This document shows, in pieces, positions 7,384-14,712 of a stretch of 26,285 bases of DNA (position 1 is the first letter of the stretch; each line of letters opens with the position of its first letter). The DNA is taken from contig JAEWSD010000151.1 of assembly GCA_023398615.1 (NCBI GenBank), forward strand, positions 1-26,285, given 5' to 3'. Source of the DNA: Bacillota bacterium (GTDB lineage Bacteria > Bacillota > Clostridia > Lachnospirales > Lachnospiraceae). Below the pieces are notes generated by a model. The model did not search any database. It had not been told where the DNA came from and worked only from the letters and a program-made list of their open reading frames with translations. The position numbers were made by a program, and so were the translations under genes.

Positions 7384-7767
7384 TTATATATCCGCTTTCC
7401 ATAATCCGTGCAGATTACAATACTCATAAGCGGCAACGGGCTTTTCATCGTGCAATTCAAAGACTGCTTTCGGTTTATTCCCCGGTGTCAGGTATTTCAC
7501 CTGCAGGCCTTCGTCTGTCTCAAGATAAATCCATTGAATATAATGCTCTGCCGTCATAGGATGTTCAACACTTCCTACTTCAACCGTTACGGTTTTTCCC
7601 GAAACCTCCACAACAGGAACATGCTTTTCTTTCGCCGCATCAACGGTATTCGGTGTGATTTCAGTCATTTCCTCGCCGCAGCAGGAAAGCGGAGCTCCGG
7701 ATTCAATAAGAAGAGTCACAATATTTCCACAATGCTTACATTTAAAAAATTTCGGTGTCTTTCTCAT
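7384..7767 (-). CDS. dfx: Desulfoferrodoxin (2Fe superoxide reductase)
   Basis: This 127-residue enzyme reduces superoxide to hydrogen peroxide without making O2, using electrons from rubredoxin. The N-terminal desulforedoxin domain has all four iron ligands: C10-x2-C13 and C29-C30. The catalytic neelaredoxin domain has His49, His69, His75, Cys117 and His120 as iron ligands, with Glu47-Lys48 of the conserved E-K-H-x-P loop. Both centres are intact, so this is the two-iron class. It starts 56 bp after rubrerythrin on the same strand, with GAGGG before the ATG. The peroxide it makes is the substrate of that neighbour. Confidence 0.97.
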   Translation of the reverse strand: MRKTPKFFKCKHCGNIVTLLIESGAPLSCCGEEMTEITPNTVDAAKEKHVPVVEVSGKTVTVEVGSVEHPMTAEHYIQWIYLETDEGLQVKYLTPGNKPKAVFELHDEKPVAAYEYCNLHGLWKADI

Positions 7768-7823
7768 TATTACGCCCTCTTTCTTTTTTATATTTTTCTT
7801 TCAGCCTTTCAACATAACGCGCT

Positions 7824-8363
7824 TTAGTAATTTCTTGCCACCACTTTAAAGTATGCCTGAGGATGGTCGCACACCGGACATTTTTCGGGTGCTTTTTTGC
7901 CCACATGAATATGTCCGCAATTCATACACTGCCAGATAGTATCCCCTTCCTTAGTGAAAACAAGTCCTTCCTCTACATTCGCAAGCAGCTTGCGGTATCT
8001 TTCCTCATGCTCCTTTTCGATCTTTGCAACTCCTTCAAATAAGGCGGCTATTCTGTCAAAGCCTTCCTCTCTTGCGTCCTTTGCAAAGTTTGCATACATT
8101 TCCGTCCACTCATAATGCTCTCCGGCAGCAGCATCCACCAGATTTTCCTTCGTACCGGGGATTCCGTCTTTCAATAGCTTAAACCAGATTTTTGCATGCT
8201 CTTTTTCATTATTTGCGGTCTCAATAAATAACTCGGATATCTGCTCATAGCCTTCCTTCTTCGCCGCGGATGCGTAGTAGGTATATTTGTTTCTTGCTTC
8301 CGATTCACCCGAAAAGGCTGCTCTTAAGTTTGCTTCTGTTTTTGTTCCTTTTAATTCTTTCAT
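7824..8363 (-). CDS. rbr: Rubrerythrin (NADH-linked peroxide reductase)
   Basis: A 179-residue protein with a diiron four-helix bundle followed by a rubredoxin domain. Diiron ligands are visible as Glu20, Glu53-x2-His56, a Glu near 82-85, and Glu116-x2-His119. The C-terminal FeCys4 site uses C146-x2-C149 and C162-x2-C165. It reduces hydrogen peroxide to water in the cytosol. ATG 8363 gives the family-typical start MKELKGTKTEANL with AAAGGTG at good spacing; in-frame ATG 8369 and GTG 8375 are too close to that site. Rubredoxin lies upstream and desulfoferrodoxin downstream on the same strand. Confidence 0.96.
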   Translation of the reverse strand: MKELKGTKTEANLRAAFSGESEARNKYTYYASAAKKEGYEQISELFIETANNEKEHAKIWFKLLKDGIPGTKENLVDAAAGEHYEWTEMYANFAKDAREEGFDRIAALFEGVAKIEKEHEERYRKLLANVEEGLVFTKEGDTIWQCMNCGHIHVGKKAPEKCPVCDHPQAYFKVVARNY

Positions 8364-8385
8364 ATGCATTCTCACCTTTCTGTTA

Positions 8386-8451
8386 TTATTTTGTTGCTCC
8401 TTTTGGCTTATGGCCGCAGGAACACTTCATGAAACTTTTGAAAAAGAGCAT
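8386..8451 (-). CDS. Possible 21-residue cysteine-containing peptide
   Basis: In the 129-bp gap between rubredoxin and rubrerythrin, a 22-codon frame encodes a basic peptide ending in KCSCGHKPKGATK, with a C-x-C-G-H that could bind metal. AAAAGGAG lies 17 bases before the ATG, too far for a standard site; a GTG at 8466 is in frame but only 2 bases from it. It may be a real micropeptide, a remnant of a larger metal-binding gene, or chance. Confidence 0.25.
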   Translation of the reverse strand: MLFFKSFMKCSCGHKPKGATK

Positions 8452-8492
8452 GTACCGGTAAAGCACTGCTCCTTTTCAATCATGACAGGTTC

Positions 8493-8648
8493 CTAAATTT
8501 CCGTAAATGCATCCTTATCTAACCCGCATACCGGGCAGACCCAATCCTCCGGGACATCTTCCCATGCCGTACCTGGTGCAATTCCGTTATCCGGATCTCC
8601 TACTTCCGGATCATAAACATATCCGCAGGGACATTCGTATTTCTTCAT
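8493..8648 (-). CDS. Rubredoxin with an unusual first cysteine knuckle
   Basis: A 51-residue one-electron carrier, the likely donor to the flavodiiron protein, desulfoferrodoxin and rubrerythrin nearby. The body is textbook: YVYDPEVGDPDNG, then WEDVPEDW, then C38-P-V-C41-G. The first iron knuckle reads C6-P-C8-G instead of C-x-x-C-G, one residue short, and the frame is otherwise undisturbed. GGAGGTG precedes the ATG at good spacing. It lies 18 bp downstream of ldhA on the same strand, so cotranscription is likely. Confidence 0.93.
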   Translation of the reverse strand: MKKYECPCGYVYDPEVGDPDNGIAPGTAWEDVPEDWVCPVCGLDKDAFTEI

Positions 8649-8666
8649 AGCTACACCTCCATTCGT

Positions 8667-9701
8667 TTAGAAACATTTGTTTGCTTTGCTTTTATCACAG
8701 GAATTTATCCGTGAGCACTGGTAACAGATTTCATTGTATAAAGGCTTATCTTCAAAGTAATCAGTCAAATTCTGAAGAGTAATATATGCAATATTATTTA
8801 ACGCTTCCTTCGTTAAAAACGCCTGATGAGACGTTACAATAATGTTCGGCATGGAGATAAGGCCGGCAAGGACATCATCCCTTATAATAGAATCGGATAA
8901 ATCCTCATAGAAGAAATCCGTTTCCTCCTCGTATACATCCAAGCCGGCACCGCCGATCTTTTCATCCTTTATCCCTTTTAAGAGATCTTCACTGTTTATT
9001 AATGCACCTCTTGAAGTATTGATGATAATAACGCCGCGTTTCATCAAATCGATGGAATCCTTATTAATCATATAATGTGTTTCCTTGCTGAGAGGGCAGT
9101 GCAGGGAAATGATATCAGATTTTCTGCAAAGCTCGTCAAAGGCAACATACTGAATATCTGTGTCTGCAGCCGGATACGGATCGTATGCAATCACATTTAG
9201 TCCAAAGCCCCGGCAGATATCAATAAATACACGGCCGATCTTGCCGGTTCCTACCACGCCCATCGTCTTGCCGTGCAGATCAAATCCGGTTAATCCGTTT
9301 AAACTAAAGTTATGCTCTCTGGTACGATTAAATGCACGGTGTATTTTTCTGTTTAAGGTAAGCAGCAAAGCCATCGCATGTTCCGCAACTGCATAGGGCG
9401 AATAGGCCGGAACCCTCACCACGTGGATCTTATTAAATGCCGCTTTAAAATCGATATTATTATATCCGGCACAACGCATTCCGATGATACGGATACCGTT
9501 ATCATAGAGAGTATCAATTGTTTTTGCATCTATTGTGTCATTGACAAAGGCAACCACCGCTTCGTAGCCTTTCGCCAGGACCGCCGTGGAACTGTTCAGC
9601 TTTGTTTCGAAATAGTCAATTTCAAACTCAAACTCTTCCTTATAAAGTTCGAAGAATGACTTATCATATGGCTTTGTATCATAAAAGCATATCTTTCTCA
9701 T
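8667..9701 (-). CDS. ldhA: D-lactate dehydrogenase with a Cys-rich tail
   Basis: A 344-residue D-2-hydroxyacid dehydrogenase, closest in motif pattern to fermentative D-LDH, reducing pyruvate to D-lactate with NADH. The nucleotide fold has GTGKIG at 151-156. Catalytic Arg231 (NTSRGAL), Glu260 (VYEEE) and His292 (SHQAF) are all present. After the usual end of the fold, the last 20 residues carry four cysteines (C326, C329, C335, C343), absent from E. coli LdhA. GGAAGG precedes the ATG. It lies 29 bp after methylglyoxal synthase, and the two may jointly send excess carbon toward lactate. Another 2-hydroxyacid substrate is possible. Confidence 0.9.
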   Translation of the reverse strand: MRKICFYDTKPYDKSFFELYKEEFEFEIDYFETKLNSSTAVLAKGYEAVVAFVNDTIDAKTIDTLYDNGIRIIGMRCAGYNNIDFKAAFNKIHVVRVPAYSPYAVAEHAMALLLTLNRKIHRAFNRTREHNFSLNGLTGFDLHGKTMGVVGTGKIGRVFIDICRGFGLNVIAYDPYPAADTDIQYVAFDELCRKSDIISLHCPLSKETHYMINKDSIDLMKRGVIIINTSRGALINSEDLLKGIKDEKIGGAGLDVYEEETDFFYEDLSDSIIRDDVLAGLISMPNIIVTSHQAFLTKEALNNIAYITLQNLTDYFEDKPLYNEICYQCSRINSCDKSKANKCF

Positions 9702-9730
9702 AGGTACGCCCTTCCTTAAGGAGCCGTTTT

Positions 9731-10216
9731 CTATTCCTGATTGGTAAACTTCTCCATACGCTCCATCATATTTTTATTAAAATTCTCTACCTTTCTGTCA
9801 TACTCCGTATCCATATATCTGGATGCAAGCAAAAAATCAGCGGTAGCAAGGTTATTTGCAATCGGAATATCATATACCACTGCGATCCGAAGCAGGGCTT
9901 TCACATCCGGATCATGCGGCTGTGACTCTAACGGATCCCATAAAAACACCACAAAATCAATATTGCCTTCCACGATTCTGCTGCCTATCTGCTGGTCGCC
10001 CCCTAAAGGCCCGCTGTTATATCCCTTCACCGGCAGCCCTGTCTTCTCGGAAACCAGCCTTGCCGTTGTTCCCGTACCGCAGAGAAAGTGATTCTTCAAT
10101 ATATCCTTATTCTTTTCCGCCCATTCGACCAGTTCCTGCTTCTTTCCGTCATGGGCAACCAAGGCAATATGTTTTTGTTTTCCAATTGTGAAGTTAATAA
10201 AATCGTCTAATAACAT
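9731..10216 (-). CDS. mgsA: Methylglyoxal synthase
   Basis: A 161-residue enzyme converting dihydroxyacetone phosphate to methylglyoxal and phosphate, a bypass relieving phosphosugar build-up. The family signatures are strong: ALVAHDGKK, SGPLGGDQQIG and FLWDPLESQPHDPDVKALLR. Catalytic Asp74, His101 and Asp104 line up with E. coli Asp71, His98 and Asp101. GGAGGAG lies just before the ATG. It is the first gene of the minus-strand run mgsA-ldhA-rubredoxin-rbr-dfx. Confidence 0.97.
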   Translation of the reverse strand: MLLDDFINFTIGKQKHIALVAHDGKKQELVEWAEKNKDILKNHFLCGTGTTARLVSEKTGLPVKGYNSGPLGGDQQIGSRIVEGNIDFVVFLWDPLESQPHDPDVKALLRIAVVYDIPIANNLATADFLLASRYMDTEYDRKVENFNKNMMERMEKFTNQE

Positions 10217-10339
10217 ATTCTCCTCCTATTCGTATGAAATATTCGTTAAAATCACCATTTCACGTTGTATGGGAAATGAATGATTGTTACACCGGCTAAA
10301 TTCTTTCCGATAAAATATGAATCAATAACTTATAATACT

Positions 10340-10368
10340 ATGATAGTAGATTTGGTACTAAAAAGCAA
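10340..10368 (-). promoter_or_regulatory. Candidate mgsA-operon promoter
   Basis: On the minus strand TTGCTT (10363-10368) and TATCAT (10340-10345) are spaced 17 bp. The spacer overlaps the TAGTA-N7-TACTA dyad, which could be an operator. The leader would be about 120 nt. Confidence 0.4.
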
Positions 10369-10510
10369 CCAAAAACTATCCTGAAAATATCAAATTTACA
10401 TTATCTTAACAGGTTTATGGCATTATTTCAAGACTTTCATTTACAGGCTACCTTATATACCGCTATGGCTGACGGGCCGCTTTCGATACCGCTGTCCGGA
10501 CACTTTTTCC

Positions 10511-10539
10511 TTGTGGTAAGATGATATCTATGTTAAAAT
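10511..10539 (+). promoter_or_regulatory. Candidate citrate synthase promoter
   Basis: TTGTGG (10511-10516) and TAAAAT (10534-10539) are spaced 17 bp, about 100 bp before the ATG. The -35 box is weak (3 of 6), so this is tentative. Confidence 0.35.
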
Positions 10540-10641
10540 ATTATCCATATAATTGTAAGATGTAAGGTATACTGCCAGCCGAATATAAACAATTGTAACC
10601 CATCACTGATCATTTACATTTTCACACGATAGGAGGTAATT

Positions 10642-12006
10642 ATGAGTAATAATATTTTTTCAAACATTACACCCGAAATCACGGAGCTATCGGATCTTTG
10701 CATACAAAACAGTACCATTGATGCTTCCCTTTTCTCCAAATATGACGTAAAACGCGGACTTCGTGATGTCAGCGGGAAGGGGGTCCTGACAGGGCTTACG
10801 GAGATAGCCGAAGTACGCGCATACACTATTGTAGATGAAGAATATGTACCATGTGAAGGTAAGCTATTCTATCGCGGCATTGACGTTGAGGAAATTGTCA
10901 GCGGATTTATCAAGGAGGACCGTTTTGGCTTTGAAGAAATTACCTACCTCCTTCTTTTCGGAAAGCTGCCTGCTCCTGAGGAGCTAAAGAATTTTAATCA
11001 GATCCTGTCAGGGTACCGTTCCCTGCCCACCTCTTTCGTTCGGGATATCATCATGAAAGCCCCCAGCTCGGATATGATGAATACCCTGGCAAGGAGCGTA
11101 TTGACCCTGTACTCTTACGATGATAAGGCAGATGATACCTCTTTGCCTAATGTACTGCGTCAGTCTCTTCAGCTGATCTCGCTTTTCCCTCTGTTATCCG
11201 TATACGGGTATCAGGCATACCGCCACTATCATGACGGGCAGAGCCTGTTCATCCATACGCCGGAACCAACCTTATCAACCGCAGAAACGATACTTCACCT
11301 GTTAAGACCGGACAGTAAATATACCCCGTTTGAAGCCAGGATCCTGGATCTTGCACTGGTATTACATGCCGAACACGGCGGCGGTAACAACTCCAGCTTT
11401 ACTACACATGTCGTTACCTCTTCCGGTACCGATACCTATTCCTCCGTAGCGGCATCCTTAGGCTCGCTGAAAGGCCCGAAACATGGCGGTGCCAATATCA
11501 AGGTGGTGCAGATGTTTGAAGATATGAAGGCATCAATTAAGGATTGGGAGGATGAAGAGGAGATTTACAGATACTTGTCCGCATTACTTCATAAGGAAGC
11601 ATTTGACAAAAAAGGACTGATTTACGGTATGGGCCATGCGGTATACTCTATTTCCGACCCCAGAGCAAACATATTTAAAAGCTTTGTCAAAAAGCTCTCC
11701 GAAGAAAAGGGAAGGCACAAAGAATTTAAGCTGTACAGCCTTGTGGAAAAAATTGCCCCGGCCGTGATTGCAAAAGAACGCCAAATCTATAAGGGGGTAA
11801 GTGCAAATGTGGATTTCTACAGCGGATTCGTATACAGTATGCTGGATCTTCCTACCGAATTATATACCCCTATCTTTGCAATAGCCCGTATATCAGGGTG
11901 GAGCGCACACCGGATCGAAGAATTAATTAATGAAGGTAAGATTATCCGTCCCGCTTACAAAAGTGTTGCAAAGCATAAGGAGTATGTCCCTTACCACTCA
12001 AGATAA
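10642..12006 (+). CDS. Citrate synthase
   Basis: A 454-residue enzyme condensing oxaloacetate and acetyl-CoA into citrate. The catalytic set of the (Si)-type fold is visible: His281 in GPKHGGANIK, His332 in YGMGHAVYSISDPRA and Asp391 in NVDFYSG, plus AEHGGGNNSSF around His245. AGGAGG precedes the ATG at good spacing. The N-terminal 55 residues are longer than in compact bacterial enzymes. No aconitase or isocitrate dehydrogenase gene lies nearby, so the usual partial-TCA glutamate route cannot be shown here. A 2-methylcitrate synthase is less likely but not excluded by sequence alone. Confidence 0.93.
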   Translation: MSNNIFSNITPEITELSDLCIQNSTIDASLFSKYDVKRGLRDVSGKGVLTGLTEIAEVRAYTIVDEEYVPCEGKLFYRGIDVEEIVSGFIKEDRFGFEEITYLLLFGKLPAPEELKNFNQILSGYRSLPTSFVRDIIMKAPSSDMMNTLARSVLTLYSYDDKADDTSLPNVLRQSLQLISLFPLLSVYGYQAYRHYHDGQSLFIHTPEPTLSTAETILHLLRPDSKYTPFEARILDLALVLHAEHGGGNNSSFTTHVVTSSGTDTYSSVAASLGSLKGPKHGGANIKVVQMFEDMKASIKDWEDEEEIYRYLSALLHKEAFDKKGLIYGMGHAVYSISDPRANIFKSFVKKLSEEKGRHKEFKLYSLVEKIAPAVIAKERQIYKGVSANVDFYSGFVYSMLDLPTELYTPIFAIARISGWSAHRIEELINEGKIIRPAYKSVAKHKEYVPYHSR

Positions 12007-12086
12007 CCGCTTCTTCTGAGTAAACATATTCCAACCAAAATATCATATAAATAGTAATAAGACTGCAGGCGAAGGATGGAAACAGC

Positions 12087-13787
12087 ATGACGGAAGAAGA
12101 AAAACGCAGGATAAGCAGCAACGATTACTCAGACTTGTTGATCGAATACGCCCTGCCCCCGGAAGAGATCGCTTTAGTCAGTAATGAACCGATGAATATT
12201 ATTAACAATAAATATGCAGTCATCTACTTTCCCGTCAGTCTCGTTTCCAGGGAACTCGTACACGAAAGCGGCTATTCCGTCATACCCAATCTGTACGGAC
12301 TGCTTGAAACCTCAAGCCTGGAAGAGATGGGGGTACTAAGGGTTCAGAATACTCCCTTCCTTTCCCTGTTCGGACAGGGAGTTTTGTTGGGCTTTGTGGA
12401 TACGGGAATAGATTATACCAGTCCGTTATTCAAATATGCGGACAATACAACAAGAATCGTATCGATATGGGATCAAACCGCGGAAAACCCGCAAGCCGGC
12501 GCAGAAACCTTCTTTTACGGGACAGAATATACAAGAGAGCAGATTAATTCCGCACTCCAAAGTGCGGAGCCCCTGTCCGTCGTTCCGACAGTGGATGAGA
12601 TCGGACACGGTACTACTTTAGCGGGCCTGGCAGGCGGGTCCCGCATTGAAGAAAGTGATTTTTCAGGTGTGGCTCCCCTGACGGAATATGCTATTGTGAA
12701 ACTCAAGCCTGCAAAACAAAATATCAAGGATTTTTACTTTGTGCCTCAGGATGTGCTTTGCTATCAGGAAAACGATATCATGTTTGCGCTGCAGTATTTA
12801 GTAAATATTGCCAGAAGCTTGCAGAGGCCCATTGCCATATGTATCGGCCTCGGAACAAATCAGGGCGGACATGACGGGCGCAATTCCCTGGATGATATGG
12901 TTGCCACGCTGGGTAATCAGGTCGGAATTGTGATAACCGTTGCCGCCGGCAATGAAGGCAACCGGGGCCATCATTATTTCGGTGAGGTCGACAGCGCAAT
13001 CGGCTATAATTTGGTTGAACTTATGGTGGGAGACAATGAGAGTGGCTTCAGTATGGAATTGTGGGGCAATATCCCTGGGATCTACTCCCTTGATATCCTG
13101 TCGCCTTCCGGCGAATATATCCCGCGGATCCCGGCAAGATTCGGAGAAAGCAGGGAAATTCGTTTTATATTTGAAAATACTATCGTATACATAGATTATC
13201 TGCTGGTTGAAGCACAAACAGGAGATCAGCTCACCTTAATCCGTTTTAACAACCCCGCACCGGGTATATGGCGTTTTAAGGTATATGCCGGGCCCATTTC
13301 CTCCGGTTTCCACATCTGGCTGCCGATGCACGGCTTTATTACGGAGCAGACTGCCTTTATCCGACCCAATCCGGACACTACGATAACCGGTCCCGGCAAT
13401 GCCGCATTTGCACTTACGGTCACGGCATACGATCAGCGGAACCAGAGCATCTACCTCCATGCAAGCAGAGGTTTCACCCGGACCAATATTATAAAGCCCG
13501 AACTGGCGGCACCTGGAGTAGAGGTATTCAGTCCGCTTGCAGGCAATACCTTCGGCGGACAGACCGGTTCAAGTATAGCCGCGGCCCTGACTGCCGGTGT
13601 AACCGCCATGCTGCTGGAATGGGGAATTATAAAGGGAAATAACCGGATTATTGATACGATCCAGGCTAAGAAATATTTGATACGGGGTGTAAACCAAAAC
13701 CCGGCCTCTATTTATCCCAACAAGGAATGGGGATACGGTACGCTTGATATCTACAGAACCTTTCAGAGCTTGCAGGGTGATGTCTAA
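12087..13787 (+). CDS. Subtilisin-like serine protease, Csp-like S8 family
   Basis: A 566-residue S8 protease with an intact catalytic set: Asp105 (FVDTGID), His174 (EIGHGTTLAG), Asn289 (AAGNEG) and Ser496 (GSSIAA). About 200 residues separate Asn289 from Ser496. They hold a beta-rich insert of the kind seen in clostridial CspB germination proteases. There is a roughly 90-residue prodomain-like N-terminus but no signal peptide, so it is probably cytosolic or packaged into spores. Such proteins also occur as non-germination paralogs in Lachnospiraceae, so a germination role is not established. It begins 80 bp after citrate synthase on the same strand; cotranscription is possible. Confidence 0.9.
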   Translation: MTEEEKRRISSNDYSDLLIEYALPPEEIALVSNEPMNIINNKYAVIYFPVSLVSRELVHESGYSVIPNLYGLLETSSLEEMGVLRVQNTPFLSLFGQGVLLGFVDTGIDYTSPLFKYADNTTRIVSIWDQTAENPQAGAETFFYGTEYTREQINSALQSAEPLSVVPTVDEIGHGTTLAGLAGGSRIEESDFSGVAPLTEYAIVKLKPAKQNIKDFYFVPQDVLCYQENDIMFALQYLVNIARSLQRPIAICIGLGTNQGGHDGRNSLDDMVATLGNQVGIVITVAAGNEGNRGHHYFGEVDSAIGYNLVELMVGDNESGFSMELWGNIPGIYSLDILSPSGEYIPRIPARFGESREIRFIFENTIVYIDYLLVEAQTGDQLTLIRFNNPAPGIWRFKVYAGPISSGFHIWLPMHGFITEQTAFIRPNPDTTITGPGNAAFALTVTAYDQRNQSIYLHASRGFTRTNIIKPELAAPGVEVFSPLAGNTFGGQTGSSIAAALTAGVTAMLLEWGIIKGNNRIIDTIQAKKYLIRGVNQNPASIYPNKEWGYGTLDIYRTFQSLQGDV

Positions 13788-13795
13788 GAACAAAG

Positions 13796-13813
13796 AGTTT
13801 CGCAAGCGAAACT
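13796..13813 (+). terminator. Palindromic hairpin after the S8 protease
   Basis: AGTTTCGC-AA-GCGAAACT starts 8 bases after the protease stop codon. Its core CGCAAGCG can alternatively pair with CGCTTGCG at 13832-13839, giving two competing structures. No T-run follows, so termination efficiency is uncertain. Confidence 0.4.
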
Positions 13814-13855
13814 ATCGCGCCGCCGCGTAACCGCTTGCGGCTAACTTCCAATAAA

Positions 13856-13874
13856 GGGGCTGTTGAACAGCCCC
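13856..13874 (-). terminator. Terminator-like hairpin ending the fatty acid operon
   Basis: GGGGCTGTT and AACAGCCCC flank a single base, giving a 7-bp GC-rich stem with a five-base loop. It lies 5 bases beyond the accA stop codon. On the minus strand TTTATT follows, a short T-tract consistent with a modest intrinsic terminator. Confidence 0.6.
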
Positions 13875-13879
13875 CGCAC

Positions 13880-14671
13880 TTACATATTCCGAAATCTCTC
13901 GTAACGTTCGCTGACTAACTCTTCCTTTGTTTTCTTGCCATACCGTTTGATAAATTCCAGAATACCTTCTCTCAAGGCAAAAGCGATCGATTCCATATTA
14001 TCGACGCACAATTCCTCGTTTTCCGGTATGACACGTTCGACAATCTTCAATTCTTTTAAATCTTCCGCCGTAATCTTCATTACCTCGGATGCTTCATCGG
14101 CTCTTTTGCTGTCCTTCCAGAGGATGGAAGCAAATCCTTCCGGTGACAGCACGGAATAGGTCGCATTCTCAAGCATCCATACCTCATTTGCCACTGCAAG
14201 CGCAAGTGCGCCGCCGCTGCCTCCTTCGCCGATTACAATGGACAGAACCGGTACCCGGATTCCCGACATTTCATAAAGATTCCTTGCGATCGCCTCACCC
14301 TGTCCGCGTTCCTCCGCTTCGATACCGCAGAATGCGCCGGGTGTGTCTATGAAACAGATAATCGGACGGCTAAACTTTTCCGCCTGCTTCATCAGCCTTA
14401 ATGCTTTCCGATATCCTTCCGGATACGGCATTCCATAATTTCTTTTCACATTTTGCTTTATATTCCGCCCTTTTTGCTGACCGATGACCGTGACGGTAAT
14501 ATCATCAATTGTTGCAAGACCTGCAATAATTGCACCATCGTCACGACAGACCCGGTCTCCGTGAAGCTCCATGAATTTATTGAATATGGTGCTGATAAAA
14601 TCAAGGCTGGTGGGCCTTTCTACCCCCCTGGCGATTTTAACCCGCTCCCATGCAGTTAATTTATCCGACAT
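13880..14671 (-). CDS. accA: Acetyl-CoA carboxylase carboxyltransferase subunit alpha
   Basis: A 263-residue alpha subunit of carboxyltransferase, which moves the carboxyl group from carboxybiotin to acetyl-CoA to give malonyl-CoA. Recognisable segments include RPTSLDFI, FMELHGDR, PEGYRKALRLM, CFIDTPGA and IGEGGSGGALALA, the last forming the oxyanion-hole glycine-rich turn. It is shorter than the E. coli protein (about 319), as in other Firmicutes. GGAAGG precedes the ATG. It is the last gene of the operon, following accD by 41 bp, with which it forms the alpha2-beta2 enzyme. Confidence 0.97.
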   Translation of the reverse strand: MSDKLTAWERVKIARGVERPTSLDFISTIFNKFMELHGDRVCRDDGAIIAGLATIDDITVTVIGQQKGRNIKQNVKRNYGMPYPEGYRKALRLMKQAEKFSRPIICFIDTPGAFCGIEAEERGQGEAIARNLYEMSGIRVPVLSIVIGEGGSGGALALAVANEVWMLENATYSVLSPEGFASILWKDSKRADEASEVMKITAEDLKELKIVERVIPENEELCVDNMESIAFALREGILEFIKRYGKKTKEELVSERYERFRNM

Positions 14672-14712
14672 TGCCTATACCTTCCTTTCCGGTCTGAAAC
14701 ATAATCCTGGCT

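Larger units (their letters stand above)
10217..10641. other. Divergent intergenic region, mgsA / citrate synthase
   Basis: This 425-bp gap separates two divergent genes. It holds one candidate promoter in each direction (listed separately), a TAGTA-N7-TACTA dyad at 10344-10360, a direct repeat ATACCGCT (10457-10464 and 10486-10493) and an 8-bp palindrome GTCCGGAC at 10494-10501. No coding frame or recognised riboswitch was seen. Confidence 0.55.

Noticed and set aside
10449..10501. Possible riboswitch or structured leader upstream of citrate synthase
   Set aside because: Only a short direct repeat and an 8-bp palindrome are present, the region lies upstream of the candidate promoter, and no known riboswitch core is visible.
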